This document shows positions 1 through 12,569 of a stretch of DNA of 64,000 nt, in pieces. The notes beneath the pieces were generated by a model. It saw only the letters and a list, made by a program, of their open reading frames with translations, was not told the origin of the DNA and ran no database searches. The translations under genes and the position numbers were made by a program. This DNA comes from Pycnopodia helianthoides. Lineage: Eukaryota; Echinodermata; Asteroidea; Forcipulatida; Asteriidae. Within the stretch, counting starts at the first letter, position 1; each line of letters begins with the position of its first letter. Where the stretch lies: positions 15,034,332 to 15,098,331 of the forward strand of contig CM063257.1 of NCBI GenBank assembly GCA_032158295.1, written 5' to 3'.

Positions 1-209
1 TACAAAGCCCACAACATTTCTAATATCATGACTTCAAAGCCTTGGGTGTCAAGTACAAATCAGTCTATAAACTTAGTGGAAAGAATAACTCACATAGAAC
101 TAATAGCACCGAGATCAAGAAATGACACAGAAAAGTGTAATGCGACTGACCATGGAAATGCCCATTTACATATATGCAATAATACTTCATGGTGTATCTT
201 TTTTTACAT

Positions 210-715
210 CTAAGCCTATATGCACTCTATTCTTACACTGCAATTTTGCAACAAATTGTTATTAGGATTTCTTCGGCCAGAGCTGTTCGTGTCTCCAAGT
301 CGAATGGATATAATTATTGCGATCCAATTTCTGAAGATGCGTTAATACTTCTTGTATCTGTTTAGCCTACGAATGCTCTCAATTCTTATGTTCCAATTTT
401 GCAACACATACATGTGTAACCACCAAATTGTTATTAGGATTTCTTCGGTCAGAGCTGTTCGTGTCTCCAAGTCAAATGGATCTAATTATTTCATTCCAAT
501 TCCTAAAGATACACAAAGTAATAATGCATTGACATATGCATTAATACTTTGATCTTTTTTTACATGTAAGCCTACATGTATATATGCACTCAATTCTTAC
601 ATTCCAATTTTGCAGCACATAACTGCCAAATTGTTATTTTGAGATTTCTTTGATCAGTGCTGTTCATGTCTCCAAGTTGAATTGATGTAATTATTGCATT
701 CCTATTCCTGGAGCA
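210..715 (+). repeat. Three degenerate tandem units of about 175 bp
   Basis: Units near 212-345, 362-510 and 566-712 share 'AATTGTTATTAGGATTTCTT', 'AGAGCTGTTCGTGTCTCCAA' and 'TAATTATT.CATTCC'. They diverge by small indels, so the array is old. Not coding. Confidence 0.75.
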
Positions 716-984
716 TGCGGATGCAATGAATAATGTTTCAGTCACGTTCGTTTTGATTATTCATTGTTGAGAATGTCGTCTGAGTGACCGGGGTAATCTT
801 GATTAATCAGTGGACGAGCAATAATTGACCTCGGGGCCAGCATTCTTGTCTTCATCAAGAATGAACTTCTGGTCTGAAGGGGTGAGGACACAAATACTAA
901 TACTCTACTTGTACTCGCTTTATAGAGTTCTAGAGGCCATTCAAAATAATCAATGTTTGAAAATTTTCAATCAGGGAATAACGT

Positions 985-1365
985 TGTGGGAAGCGGTCGC
1001 CACTGCGTGGTAATGACCGGGTTTGGTGGCTTGCCGCTGTTAATGGACTGAGCCGAAGGAGAGGTGAACCAAGGTCATTACCACGCAGTCAAGACCGGCT
1101 TTCCACTTTGTTATTCCCATTAATAAATACCTGTAACAAAAAACATGTAAAAATCTTCAGAATTTGTGATATTTCTTAGTTCCCGCACAACAAGCATAGT
1201 GCAAACAAAACTTTTCCACAACAATGTGCATGTTTAGGGGCCAAGTATTCACTAGCTCACAGAGCCGGTCTTGGTATCACATGTTAATACACCCCCACAT
1301 GATCAGTCTTCAACCAATCAGAGTGCATAAACTCTCTGAGTTATTTATTAATATTTTTTTCAAAA
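985..1365 (+). repeat. Composite dispersed repeat with hairpin, copy 1
   Basis: A hairpin (985-1120; arms pair 'ACTGCGTGGTAATGACC' with 'GGTCATTACCACGCAGT') is followed by a body with 'CCCGCACAACAAGCA' and 'TTTAGGGGCCA'. The same hairpin type and body recur at 46199-46850, so this is one mobile family. Confidence 0.65.
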
Positions 1366-2045
1366 TTGTGGGAGGGTGGATCAAAAGAAATAACTGAGAA
1401 TCAAAGATAACTTTTCTTTTCAATTCAAATAATAGTAGAACTGTCTGTGCAGTTCCATTGTCAACCTTGTTTGGGGAGATGGCGAGGATTATTTTATTTC
1501 AAGAATTTTGTATAAATAGAATTTAAAGTATTAAGTAATAAACCTCAAGGGAAACTGACTGTGTTAGCAAAACAAATTTCACCCCAAAGTTAAGTAGAAT
1601 TTATAAAGAAGCTTTGATTTCACAGAAAAAGAGTAGTCTCCGCTCGAGTTGTTTTTCTCGTTTTCGATACGCACAAGACAAGCTTAGTCTATCACAAATC
1701 CTGTGCATTATTACTACAAACATGACAACTAACTTCACCTACATACATGACATACAGTGCAATGTACATTGATTGCAAACCCATACAAAATGTAATGCCT
1801 GAGGTTCTCTGGCGTTTATTATTAACATGTACTGCTTACTTTGATTCTTAGCACATGGCTTAATCTAACTGCTATCGTCCACATCACAGAAGTGCACGCG
1901 CACTCAATTTAGTATTAATTCTTTTATTATTACGTTTTTTATTATTAATATGTGGGTCTGCCCTTGCCACATGTTCCATCATCCTAAGATTTACAGCTGT
2001 TGCTAAACAATTTTTTTTTTTCGTGACAGAAATGGACAAGTTTGT
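1366..2045. other. Non-coding stretch
   Basis: AT-rich sequence without recognised repeats or exons. Confidence 0.4.
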
Positions 2046-2203
2046 ATATAGATATTGACTGCTTCGAGTGCTATGGTTAAAACTACGACTCCGGAGGTAA
2101 TCCTTGGGTGCGTTTCTAATTTCCCTGAGGCAAAGCCAAACGGGGATCACCGAGGGAGTCGTAGTTTTAACCATAGCACGAGTAAAAGCAGTCAATATTT
2201 GAT
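2046..2203. repeat. Fold-back element, AATATTGACTGC family copy 1
   Basis: Arms of about 42 bp: 'GATATTGACTGCTTCGAGTG' with 'CTATGGTTAAAACTACGACT' on the left, and the inverse ending 'AAAAGCAGTCAATATT' on the right. Same family at 43325-43430 and 43865-44025. Confidence 0.75.
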
Positions 2204-2404
2204 TTATAACACCCCAAACATATATTGTGCATAAGAGTCCAGCACTGACACAACGTTTTGTGATCTTGAAATTGATGTTCCAGTGAAAGTTCCCTGTCGG
2301 CATACGCGGCAGATTCTTAAAGTGAAGATTGCCTTTGCTAGTCTCAACTCTGGCTTTTTGATAATTCCTTTGTTCTCACAATTTCTTTGTTCTTGAAAAC
2401 TTGT

Positions 2405-2691
2405 TCAAAGGCAGTGGATACTTTTGAATTACATTACCATGAAAACTTACTTGGTAAGGAGCACCTGAGAGGTAACTTCTCACTAAAATATTTGAATCTG
2501 AGAAAAGTCTTTCTCGGGCATTTGAAAGCACACAAATCTATGCAACAGTGTTTTTTTCTTTCATCACTTTCTTGCAACTTTGATGACCAATTGAGCCCAA
2601 ATTTTTTACAGGTTTGTTATTTTACTCATATGTTGGGATTCACAAAGTGAAGATGCTGGTCTTGACAATTACCAAAAGTATATCCTGCCTT
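2405..2691 (+). mobile_element. Degenerate TTAA-type MITE (family B)
   Basis: Resembles the better copy at 12180-12569: 'AAAGGCAGTGGA' near the start, 'CATTTGAAAGCACACAA', 'TTGATGACCAATTGAGC' and a terminal 'GACAATTACCAAAAG'. Ends are decayed. Confidence 0.65.
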
Positions 2692-3092
2692 AAATATAAG
2701 CAAGAATTACAAGCCTTGTTAATGGCCAGACCTTTTGACCCTAGCAGTATTTTTTTTATCAAAGGCTAAAATGACGACTGCTTTTGTTGCACTGTAAATT
2801 GTATGTTTAACCCATTAGCCACTGGACCGCCCAGCCGTCCAAAGCAGTACACTGTTACACGCGGTAGGAGAAATCGCTCACCAGCTTGTGTTAATTGGGA
2901 GAAATAAAACTAACATCAAAATGAACTATATCGGTCTAGTCAGTGACAATCATTTTTAATTTCCCCATTTCACAGTTGCCTTGCTAAGTATTAACGCTAA
3001 TGATAATGACATAATTGAGGCTCTCATCAACACCACGCTCATTTGTAGCCAGAAATGTAATTTTTCTGTCACCACAATGATACTGTAAAAAA

Positions 3093-3243
3093 TTGTAATG
3101 CCTTAGCATTTAATCAGTATGAGCAATACTCGCCACGTAAAAGCCACAGAAGTATATTGTGTATTGAAATTGTAATGCCTTAGCAATTAATCAGTATGAG
3201 CAATTGATGCCACGTAATAGCCACAAAAGTTTTTTGTGTATTG
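3093..3243 (+). repeat. Tandem duplication of about 77 bp
   Basis: 'ATTGTAATGCCTTAGCA', 'TTAATCAGTATGAGCAAT' and 'GTGTATTG' occur twice in order, with a few substitutions. No function seen. Confidence 0.75.
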
Positions 3244-3584
3244 CACTAAAAATAACCACCATAAAATTTGCTAATAACCGTTAACGAGAGGCACCAATTG
3301 TTCCCAGAGGGCTTATCACTTGCCGACTTGAAAGAAGCTGTAATTATTATATGACAATATTAACGAAAAGGTCAAAACATTGTTTTCGTAAACAGTATAG
3401 GCCTAATAAGCCTTGGGTATATTTTAAAATTTGAACCAAGTTTCTAGCAATTTTGTGCAAGAGTCTTGATAACTAAAACAAATTCAGCAAACTCGGGCGG
3501 TGCAGGGACTAGAGGGTTAATGTAGTCATCATTGAACCATTACAAGTTTTTGCATTTATAGGCTACCATGTTTTTAGGGCGGTT

Positions 3585-3790
3585 GCATTGGAGTATAGTT
3601 GTATCTTTCCTCGCCTTTCATCTGTGGGACACATCCTGCTGGGGGCACTATGTGGATTGGGTTTTCATTTCCTACTTGATTGCGTCGCTTTTCCCTCGAA
3701 TATTTCTCTAGGGTTTTTCTCCCACATCTTAACTGAAACTTCCTTCCTTGTCTTCTCTCCATGGAGATTCTTCTTGGCTAGTATACTGGT
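3585..3790 (+). mobile_element. tRNA-SINE fragment (TTGGGTTTTC body)
   Basis: Body sequence 'CACTATGTGGATTGGGTTTT ... TTTCTCTAGGG ... TTCTCTCCATGG' matches the inverse of 17830-18070 and parts of 22855-22995 and 39598-39735. The tRNA-like head is incomplete here. Confidence 0.6.
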
Positions 3791-5504
3791 TTAGTTCGCT
3801 TTATTAATGAAGGATATTGCGTGCTATTATGTGAAACACCCGATGAGATTTTGACCTCATGAATATCCCTAATGCATCAACGTCATCCATACAAATTAGT
3901 ACAGGGTGCTCTTCTATGTAGTTCAACTTGAGTAGTGTATGCTTTTAACATGTCTGTATGTACTGTAGGGGTAGGGTCATAGAATGGTTTCTGTGAACAT
4001 AATGCTGATTTATACGCAAAATTATCAAGGAACATTCAATCAAGGTCACATGTGAAAGTTTCAGCTGAATACAGTGTCTACTTGCTGAGAAAACTGTCAC
4101 GGTATTTTCCCAAGAAAGTCGAATCCTTGGCTTCACGGCTTCACGGCTTCACACCCAGAATTAATCAACAAAACACAATTTAAACAAAACACCACGAGTC
4201 ATTTTTGGTTGGAAAGCAGTTTGCAATAGATAATTTTTTATTGGTTATTTTCATAGACAAGAATTGGCATAAGCAGGACAGTTCTTTTCAGAACTGAGAA
4301 GTCTCCTGAATTCCGAAAATCTACTCCGTGGTAGTAGAACAAATAGCAAGACAAGTTCTCTAAAGAACAAAATCTACACAGCAAAGTAGATAATTACACA
4401 CATGGTGTTACCACAAACCAAATTTTGTACATTGATACCTCACATTGCAATGCCTCAAAAACCATATAAGAATTGGTATTTTAGGTATATTGCTAGCCAA
4501 GCAGAGCCGCTAAATGAATTCAACAGCTGTCTGCAGTGAAATAGAAATAATGCGAGGCTTTATGTTTCATTTGGTGGAATGTCGTAGGCTACGAATGCCA
4601 ACTATTACTTATTTGACAGATATGAGTCAGTGCAGGTTGCAGACAAACCGGAAACAATAATCATGGCAATAAGAGTGTGACGCAGTATCATTTATTCCAT
4701 GGGCATCAACAGCTCTTGGGGGAGTTCCTACATTGCATTTCAGAAGTGTTTTGTAATGCTAATAATACTGGAGTCTTATAAGAGCACATTTCTTCATTGA
4801 CTTTTCCGGCACTCGAGCCGGAAAAGACATTATTTTCGTTCTGATTTATTTATTAAACTTTTTTTCCCTATTTGTTTTCTCTTATTGTAGTTCTATCCTA
4901 AATTCTGTAGACTTTGTGCACAGATTTTCTGGACAGCACTTTTGCCATCAAACAACCTCATTGATCAAACTTGGTATAACACATACATGTAGACCTTATA
5001 TAGATGTACATGTAGTGTCTCGAAGAATGATGTCATCATGAAATTATCATGTGTTGCGTGACGTCACATTAAAGGTGCTCTTCTTGATGTCATAGATCTA
5101 TGGAAGCACAACTCTGGTTGAGTTGACTCTGGTACGTTCATAGACAGGGACGTGTTAAAGGTGAAAATTGGCATACTTCTTGATGACGTTGTCACATGAT
5201 ATTTTATGAATTTTTAAAGTTTAGACAGCTTAACTTAAATCTTGCGAACAAAATTGCTACAATCTCACACATCAATGTCTGGGTAAAACCAAACAATAAG
5301 AAAGGACACAAACTTTTTGAAATGCTTAGTAAAAAAATGCTTATGAATAATATGGCCTTCAAATCTGGGAAATGCTAATCTGGTTATTATGCTGCCAGCA
5401 GGCAGACTTTTAAGAGTTGAGGGTACTCAGAGCGCTTGAACAAAGATACAAATTTTAAGACAGACTCATGTTTTTGAATTATTTTGGGATGAACCAAGAA
5501 AATT
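3791..5504. other. Non-coding stretch with a dispersed repeat
   Basis: 4320-4480 holds 'GACAAGTTCTCTAAAGAACA' and 'CACACATGGTGTTACCACAA', shared (inverted or direct) with 49290-49370, 11585-11690 and 42603-42655. Otherwise nothing recognised. Confidence 0.5.
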
Positions 5505-5577
5505 TACTAGATTGGGATTTAAACCAACGACTTCCGGAAATGTGCCGGCACTCTACCAACTGAGCTATCTAGCCCTA
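5505..5577 (-). mobile_element. tRNA-derived SINE head (GGGCTAGATAGCTCAG family)
   Basis: On the minus strand: 'GGGCTAGATAGCTCAGTTGG' as an A-box-like start and 'GGTTTAAATCCCA' as a B-box-like end, the internal promoter of a tRNA-like SINE. Related copies at 20246, 22398 and 29113 on the plus strand. It lacks a clean acceptor stem and is repeated, so it is not called a tRNA gene. Confidence 0.7.
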
Positions 5578-5994
5578 CATGTATGTTGGCGGTCTCCCTG
5601 TTTTGTCAATATCTTTGTTCTGGGGTGCCAGTCAGAAGCTTGAGTTATGAGAATAATTTATGTAGCACCATACATGTATAAGAGTTTACAAGGTGCTGCG
5701 GCGCACTTAGCAGCCACTGCCAGAACAAACCCCTTTCTCTTGGCGATAAGTGCAACTTGGTTCTTTAAAACCCTGCAGCGAGGCACCTGTATTGGCGCCT
5801 CAGTATCGAGCCACAGTTTTGTGGCACGCCCATTTGATAGGTTAAGAGGGTCTGTTCTGCCTTATCTCAATGATTTATGTCTGCTAAACCACTCTGCTGT
5901 CGGCACAAGATCACAAGACCTTCATTCACAAAAGGCCATTGAACCTAGAGCGGTCAGACACAACATGCCTTACCACTAAGCTTGTGGTAGTGAT

Positions 5995-6094
5995 GAGTGG
6001 CGCACGTGCTGCGGAATAGGAGTTTGTGCATGACCTATGGGAATGAGTGGCGCACGTGCTGCGGAATAGGAGTTTGTGCATGACCTATGGGAAT
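5995..6094 (+). repeat. Perfect 50-bp tandem duplication
   Basis: 'GAGTGGCGCACGTGCTGCGG' and the following bases to 'CCTATGGGAAT' occur twice with no mismatch, 50 bases apart. Recent or an assembly duplicate. Confidence 0.9.
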
Positions 6095-6299
6095 TCTTTT
6101 TTTTCACCACCCCTCCTGACCAAATTGACGACCCCTGTTGATTGACACCCCTCCTAAATAGTGTGTATTGATACACTGCAGGATATCAAGGACTATCACG
6201 GTGGGATCTACCATTTTGAAATGGTTATGTTTTTCTTGATATGTGCCAAAGCACTGTGGTTGGGTGCCTCGCTGCAGGGTTTAATGTGTTATATACACA

Positions 6300-6440
6300 A
6301 TACACGGGACCTACGACTTTACGTCCCATTGGAGGGACAAAGCAATAACGGTTAAGTGTCTTGTTTAAGGACACAAGTGTCACAACCGCCGGAACTCCAA
6401 CCCACTCTCTGATGATCTGAAACTCCAGCGCTTTAGTTCA
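6300..6440 (-). mobile_element. tRNA-like SINE fragment, minus strand
   Basis: Reverse complement carries 'AGAGAGTGGGTTGGAGTTCC' and 'GACACTTGTGTCCTTAAAC', matching the SINE family at 24310-24545 and 25585-25820. Confidence 0.55.
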
Positions 6441-7857
6441 ATTTGCACTTTTCTAAAAATGTAATTACCATGTACTGGTTTATTGTAATCTTGAAACAAC
6501 CTTAACTGAAGCACTTGTGCACTTTGTACTCCAGATTTGAAGAGGGCTCAAAGGTTACAATAATATAAAATGTCTTCTTTTTTAAATACTCTTTCAGAGC
6601 AAAATTTGAAACTTACAGTGTATCTTGGTTTGAAGTCAACAACCAAATGGGTCTGTGCATTCTACACTGGACTTTGTCATTAGTCAATAAGATTAAATTA
6701 AATTAAAAAATTCACTTGACAGCTTGACACTGTTTTGGTTAAATATGATGGAAACTCAGGAATAAACTAAAACATGACCCGTACAAACATGTAAAGACCT
6801 ACATGTTATAGTAGACCAGCCAAACTTTAAAAAGTGCTCTAGAAAAAAATTCCACGGCATAGTTTGTTAATGGCTGGCATCCATGCTAGATGTATGGATC
6901 ATGGGATCGGGCAGACGATTTGAACAGCGTTCACTCTTAACACTGGTCTGCTGGTCAGATGCCAGCTAAGGGCACTTCCATTGGTAAAACTTAAAGTCTG
7001 AGGGGAACTTTTGAAGGGGCACCAAGGCCAAGACCATTGGCGACAGGCCTCCGTAGCCTAGTTGTAATTCCAGGCCTGGCGATCGAGGTTTAACATACCC
7101 TGCAATCAATAAATCAGGTTACTTTGGTATTAATAGTCTGGTACAATATGTACATCTTCTCCTAGCCACTTCCACTAACATTGTTGTACAAAAATCAGTC
7201 GGTGTGTTGGTACAGAATGGGTGTTGCAGCATGACGGGTGACTAGCTAGACGTGACTGAGTGGTTTAGCACCTCATACATGTACATGTACTTGACAAGTT
7301 CTGATGGTTGAGTCATCAGAGTGTAGACTCAAACCAGTAGCGATGACGCTGTTGTCGTTTGACAAGACGCATGTAACTGTAATTGACTGTGTTAGTCTCA
7401 TGCGTTTTCGAACTTCCAGGACTATTGTGGACCCAACCACGTAGTTTTACGTGGGCGAGTTTTTATTTTGTCAACGTAGTTTATGACCATGAAAGTTGTA
7501 TACGTTGTTGGGAATGTAATACTACATAAGTGATCAACAATATGAATGACAACAAAATGACAACGAAAACCTGAGAATATTAGACTTGACCTCCGTTTCC
7601 GGTTACTTTAAACAAATTTAGAATTTTGCCCAACTGATGGTCATGTTGTCATTAAATCTATATAGTGGAGGCACCAATTAGGGCGTGATTGGCAAATGGG
7701 GTTCCTAAAAATAAGCATCCTAACAGCCTAATGAAATTCATCTTTTATCTTTGCCAAGCAAATACATTGAGGAAGATATATCACCAACAAACTTAAGTAA
7801 TTAGTCACATCAAAATAATGCTACAGTATAAAGACCAATTTATTGCATTAAGTCATA
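6441..7857. other. Non-coding stretch
   Basis: No exon recognised. Contains sequence similar to the 'GGCACCAAGGC ... GCCTGG' dispersed repeat also at 25060-25200 and 41815-42090. Confidence 0.4.
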
Positions 7858-8765
7858 GAAATATTTCAAGGGATGTTTTCTACTATCATCATCATCAGAC
7901 CGTGCAAGTTTGATGTAAATCTGTGATAAAGAGTATATTTTACAAGTTTTTTTCTTACCAATTCTGTAATGTTCCTATCTCCTCCAGGAGGTTTTAAGTA
8001 GCCCAATTTTAAATGAAGTGGTGCCCCTTCGTGTGAAGGGAAGGGAAGGAAGAAGGATCCTCTATCTACTGAAGGATTAGCCTTAGCAGGCATGCAACTG
8101 TAACTTCACCAAAAAAGAGGACATTACAAAAGTCATGAATGCAAGGTCGAAAAAGTATATCTGGCAACATCCGGTCAGGCAGGTTTCTGGCGCTATTCAT
8201 GTGCCTAGAAGTGTGACGTCAGATGTTTGGGTCTGACGTCACACTTCGAGGCTTGTGTTTTACGCCAGAGACCGGCTTCGAGCGTTCGGCTGCGGTCTTT
8301 CAGATAAAGACAGGGACCAGTATAGCAGTGACCATCTCTTTGATTAACAGAGCGGTGTGGATAAGGACAGCGGACCAGCCTAAGGCAGGCATGCAACTTT
8401 TCCTCGGATCAGCTGCGATTTCCTCTTTTTTAATTCTCAGTTTTACCATTCAAAACTTAACAATACTGTACAAAATCTTTGAAATTTTGTAATGTCCTCT
8501 TTTTTGGTGAAGTTACAGTTGCATGCCTGCTAAGGCTAATCCTTCAGTAGATAGAGGATCCTTCTTCCTTCCTTTCCCTTCACACGAGGGGGCACCACTA
8601 GGTTTAAAATTGGGGCTACTTAAAACCTCCTGGAGGGGATGTTAAAGGAACATTACAGAATTGGTAAAAAAAACAAATTGTAAAATATACTCTTTATCAC
8701 AGATTTACATCAAACTTACACGGTCTGATGATGATGATAGTAGAAAACATCCCTTGAAATAATTC
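7858..8765. repeat. Large inverted repeat with about 270-bp arms
   Basis: Left arm 7858-8130 and right arm 8488-8765 are near-perfect inverses ('GGATGTTTTCTACTATCATC', 'GAAGGATCCTCTATCTACTG', 'AGCAGGCATGCAACTGTAAC'). The 357-base centre has a second small hairpin around 'AGTGTGACGTCAGA' (8210-8250). Both arms include ends of the AAAGGAACATTACAG MITE. Confidence 0.85.
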
Positions 8766-9014
8766 TGTCTGAAATGCCATATTTGATGAGAAATTAATAA
8801 ACTAATTTTCCGATTGGAGTTTATCGCTCAGTGAGCGTTTTCATTCATGCAAACGTGTAATCGGTTTTTCACTATTTTCTCGTGACCCAGATGGCCGATC
8901 GATCTCAAACTTCTACAGGTTTGTCAGTTTATGTATACGGTGGATTACATAAAGTGCTTACACTGCCAGCAACTGTTTTGTTAGCAACAAACAATTCTGT
9001 AATGTTCCTTTAAA
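8643..9014. mobile_element. TTAA-flanked MITE (AAAGGAACATTAC ends)
   Basis: Starts 'TTAAAGGAACATTACAGAAT' and ends 'ATTCTGTAATGTTCCTTTAA', a terminal inverted repeat of about 21 bp with TTAA at each end. The interior carries 'CTATTTTCTCGTGACC', shared with the other TTAA-MITE family. Confidence 0.75.
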
Positions 9015-10511
9015 TGCAGTTGACTGGCCCAGTAGGCTAATTCACAAACAGATTAAACACAAGGCTAGAAACCTTAAAATATTAAAATATTAGATTATGA
9101 TTTCATCTTATCACAGCATGCAAAAGAAAGATTCCATTTTCATTTGTGCCGGTTACTCCTCGAGTCAGGCTACGTCCCGTAGCCTTAGATCTCAAGGGTC
9201 TTTCTCAGGATCCTCGCTGTTCCCAAAAGCGCCGCCTTCTGTAACGTCATTATTATTATTATTATTTACTCGGCCATTTCTCAACCAAAAATACATACAG
9301 TATACAAATATTCTGTGGGGAAAAAAGAACATGAAGAAAGAAAAGTGCCCGTATTAGTTGGCCATGATTATCAAAAGTGTACTCAAACACTTGAAAGTTA
9401 TTAATTGAAGTAAGATGTATATGTAGAGAGGGAATAATTTCAACCACCTCCATGCTTCAACATACTTTGCTTTGGTTAATAGCCACTTTAGTTTCCGCCC
9501 CCTGGATAAAAACTTTCTTAGTAAGTTTCCCCCTGGTAAAATAACACTGTGATAAGATACACCTTACAACAATAGCCCCTTTGATTAAGGACCCATTTCA
9601 GATAGCAGCCTCGCAGCACAAGGGGAACACTCCACATTTATGTGTTCTCCTGATCCCATCACAAGCTGTGATATTTTACCCCATGTTCAAGTCTTGCCTG
9701 TTTTCAAGTATTACTGCTATTTAACCGGTTTTAAAGCCAATTTGATTTTAATTTGTAACCTTCTTTGGCACTGTGTTTTGTTGTTTTTATTTTATTTTAG
9801 TGGTTTCTATAAATTCCTCTTTTTTTTTTAAAAGTATTCTGGGTTCAGTTAAAAGGGGTTACTATTGGTCTTGGTTTAGAGTTCCCTGTCTATTGCTATA
9901 TCTCGATCACTGGTTTCGCTTTTGCCTCATAATCAATAAAGTAATTTTTATATATTTTTCTTTGTTGAGAACCCTACATATTGAGTTGTCGTCCCACTTC
10001 TTGCATTTCCTCGCGTCTTTACCCTATTCGATCCTTAGATTCAGTGAGTTTCCCCAAGGTTTAGTTTTATTTTCATTTATTTCAAAGTGTACCCTTTTTC
10101 CGGGTTACATATACATTAAAACATTAAGAAGATATATCAAGAAATTTTACTAGAACAACGAAGATGTGTCTTCTGTGACATTCACAAACCATGCTTCATT
10201 TTTTTTATTGATTGCTGTCATGTGAAGGACAACAGATTATTACTCCTTGTTCTAAAAAAAACAACAACAAGGACATCATTGTCTGGATGGCAATCAATGC
10301 ATGTCAGTAAATCAATGCATGGAAAGTGACACACCAAGGTTTCCTGTGGAAGAGGGAGGGAAATAATCAATTCAATTTTGTGACGGACAATTTCAAAAAA
10401 GCCTTGATTGTATTATACTACTACATTTTGTTGTCCAAATGATCCTGTCAATTATTGTGAGTATGGAAATAAATGTTTCATTGAATTGAATTGAATTGAA
10501 AACACATATTT
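9015..10511. other. Non-coding stretch
   Basis: Has an ATT microsatellite at 9248-9266 and T runs near 9826. 9773-10153 has an open frame but it is T-rich and domain-free. A run of GAATT repeats sits at 10483-10500. Confidence 0.45.
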
Positions 10512-10858
10512 TTAAAGGCCCTGTACATGTACACTATTGGTAAGATCGAAAAACACAAACGTTCACAGATTCACACATAACTTACATGATTTAAAGTAAG
10601 TAATGGTAGAAGGGTTCCTTAAAATATTTCTGCCTAAAATGCTATCGTTTCTGAGAAATGAGTAAAACAATAGTTTTCATCACACGTGATAAAAACTCAA
10701 TGTTTAAAAAACAGAAAACACTTAAGGTCTCTTTTCACTATTTTCTCGTGACCTCGATGACCAATTGAGCTCAAACTTTCACAGGTTTGTTTCTTTATGC
10801 ATATGCTGAATCACACAAAATGTGGACACTGATTTTGAGCTGTTGTACAATACCTTTG
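10512..10858 (+). mobile_element. TTAA-MITE (AAAGGCCCTGTACA family), copy 1
   Basis: Starts 'TTAAAGGCCCTGTACATG' and ends 'TGTACAATACCTTTGAA'. Interior markers: 'AAGATCGAAAAACACAAA', 'AAAATGCTATCGTTTCTGAG', 'CTCGTGACCTCGATGACC', 'AACTTTCACAGGTTTG'. Same family at 15363, 18261 and 38465. A non-autonomous DNA transposon; TTAA targets point to a piggyBac- or Kolobok-type helper (inference). Confidence 0.8.
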
Positions 10859-11475
10859 AACAGTTTGCCTAATTCCATGGAGATTGGGATTACTGCTTAT
10901 TCTGCTGCTGTTTTTTTAATATTATGCGGCACCCCTTTTCACCTTTTCTTGCTTGTCTACCACTGCAAAACATCCACAGAGGAACTGTATTATTGGAGCA
11001 AGCGCCATGAGCACTTTCGTGGATACCGGCGCTAGAGAAGACGTCATTATTATTATGTACTCATTTTACAATAGATAGAGTCCTCACGTGAGTGGGGAGA
11101 AAATTACAAGTCTCTAACCTCATGTTAAAAGGTTTGTTTCTTTATGCATATGCTGAATCACACAAAATGTGGACACTGATTTGAGCTGTTGTACAATACC
11201 TTTGAACAGTTTGCCTAATTCCATGGAGATTGGGATTACTGCTTATTCTGCTGCTGTTTTTTTAATATTATGCGGCACCCCTTTTCACCTTTTCTTGCTT
11301 GTCTACCACTGCAAAACATCCACAGAGGAACTGTATTATTGGAGCAAGCGCCATGAGCACTTTCGTGGATACCGGCGCTAGAGAAGACGTCATTATTATT
11401 ATGTACTCATTTTACAATAGATAGAGTCCTCACGTGAGTGGGGAGAAAATTACAAGTCTCTAACCTCATGTTAAA
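10783..11475 (+). repeat. Tandem duplication of about 347 bp
   Basis: The block from 'GGTTTGTTTCTTTATGCATA' to 'CTCTAACCTCATGTTAAAA' occurs at 10783-11129 and 11131-11475, differing mainly by one T (GATTTTGAG/GATTTGAG). It includes the 3' end of the TTAA-MITE. Open frames inside the two copies are shadows of the repeat. Confidence 0.88.
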
Positions 11476-12179
11476 ATGGTGTAAGTTGTTATTGTATTCG
11501 ATACCCTTCCTGTGCAAAATTTTTCAACATCCAATACATCTTACGGACAACATTCCGATAAAAATGGGTCTCTACATTTTTGTACGGGATGTTAGATAAT
11601 TATACACATGGTGTTACCGCAAACCGATTATGCATTGATACCTCACCATGCAATGCCTCAAAAACCATACATACAACATGTACCAGTACCAGTCCTGAGT
11701 TGTCAGTATTTTACTTAAATAATTTCCATTTCGATATTCAAACATTTTTTTTCCCCCAAATGAAACAATGAGCTGGCAGTTTGTGCTTGGTTTTTTCTTC
11801 TTCTTTTTTTTTTTTTTTTTCGTTTTTCTTTTTTAAGAAAGGCATCCTCTCTGACGTCAGAAGGTTTGCAGAGCTCCTCGCTTTGCCATTTGTCCCTCAT
11901 GCTTCAATTTCACCATCAGTCTGTCAGTGATGACAGAACCATTGGGACAGTTATCAAGCTCTTTTACTCTAATTGCCTTCTGGCCGAATGTAGCTCACCC
12001 TCCCCCCCCCCCACAGCAGTGCCCCCCCCCCCTGTTTTTTGTTGTCTGTCTTGTTGGTTGTTGGCCAATGCTCTTTAGAGTGATATCCTACACCTGTGGA
12101 TTGATGTCCTTCACTGAATGGCTTGCCATAAATTAAAGGGGAATCTTCTACCCCAGAGCCAAAATTTCATTGAGCTGAT

Positions 12180-12569
12180 TTAAAGGCACTGTGGACACTA
12201 TTGGTAATTACTCAAAATAATTGACAGCATAAAAACTTAATTGGTAACGAGCAATGGAGAGCTGTTGATAGTATAAAACATTGTGAGAAATGGCTCCCTC
12301 TGAAGTAACGTAGTTTTTGAAAAAGAAGTAATTTCCCAGTAAAATATTTGAATTGATTTTGAGACCTCATGCGTGAGGTCTCGAAATCAAGCATCTGAAA
12401 GCACACAACTTTGTATGACAAGGGTGTTTTTTCTTCCATTATTATCTTGCAACTTCGACGACCAATTGAGTTCAAATTTTCACAGGTTTGTTATTTTGTG
12501 TGTATGTTGAGATACACCAAGTGAGAAGACTGGTCTTTGACAATTACCAAAGGTGTCCAGTGTCCTTAA
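12180..12569. mobile_element. TTAA-MITE (AAAGGCACTGTGGACA family B)
   Basis: Ends 'TTAAAGGCACTGTGGACACT' and, inverted, 'TTAAGGACACTGGACACC', followed inward by 'TTTGGTAATT'. The centre has a hairpin 'TTTGAGACCTCATGCGTGAG'. A fragment is at 2405. Confidence 0.8.

Noticed and set aside
1884..2303. 139-residue minus-strand frame
   Set aside because: It crosses both arms of a fold-back element, so it reflects a repeat rather than a gene.
5505..5577. tRNA gene on the minus strand
   Set aside because: A- and B-box-like blocks exist, but the sequence is repeated elsewhere with a shared non-tRNA body and has no proper acceptor stem, so it is a SINE.
10787..11381. Two similar 70-82 residue frames
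   Set aside because: They lie in a tandem duplication that includes a MITE end; no homologous domain is visible.
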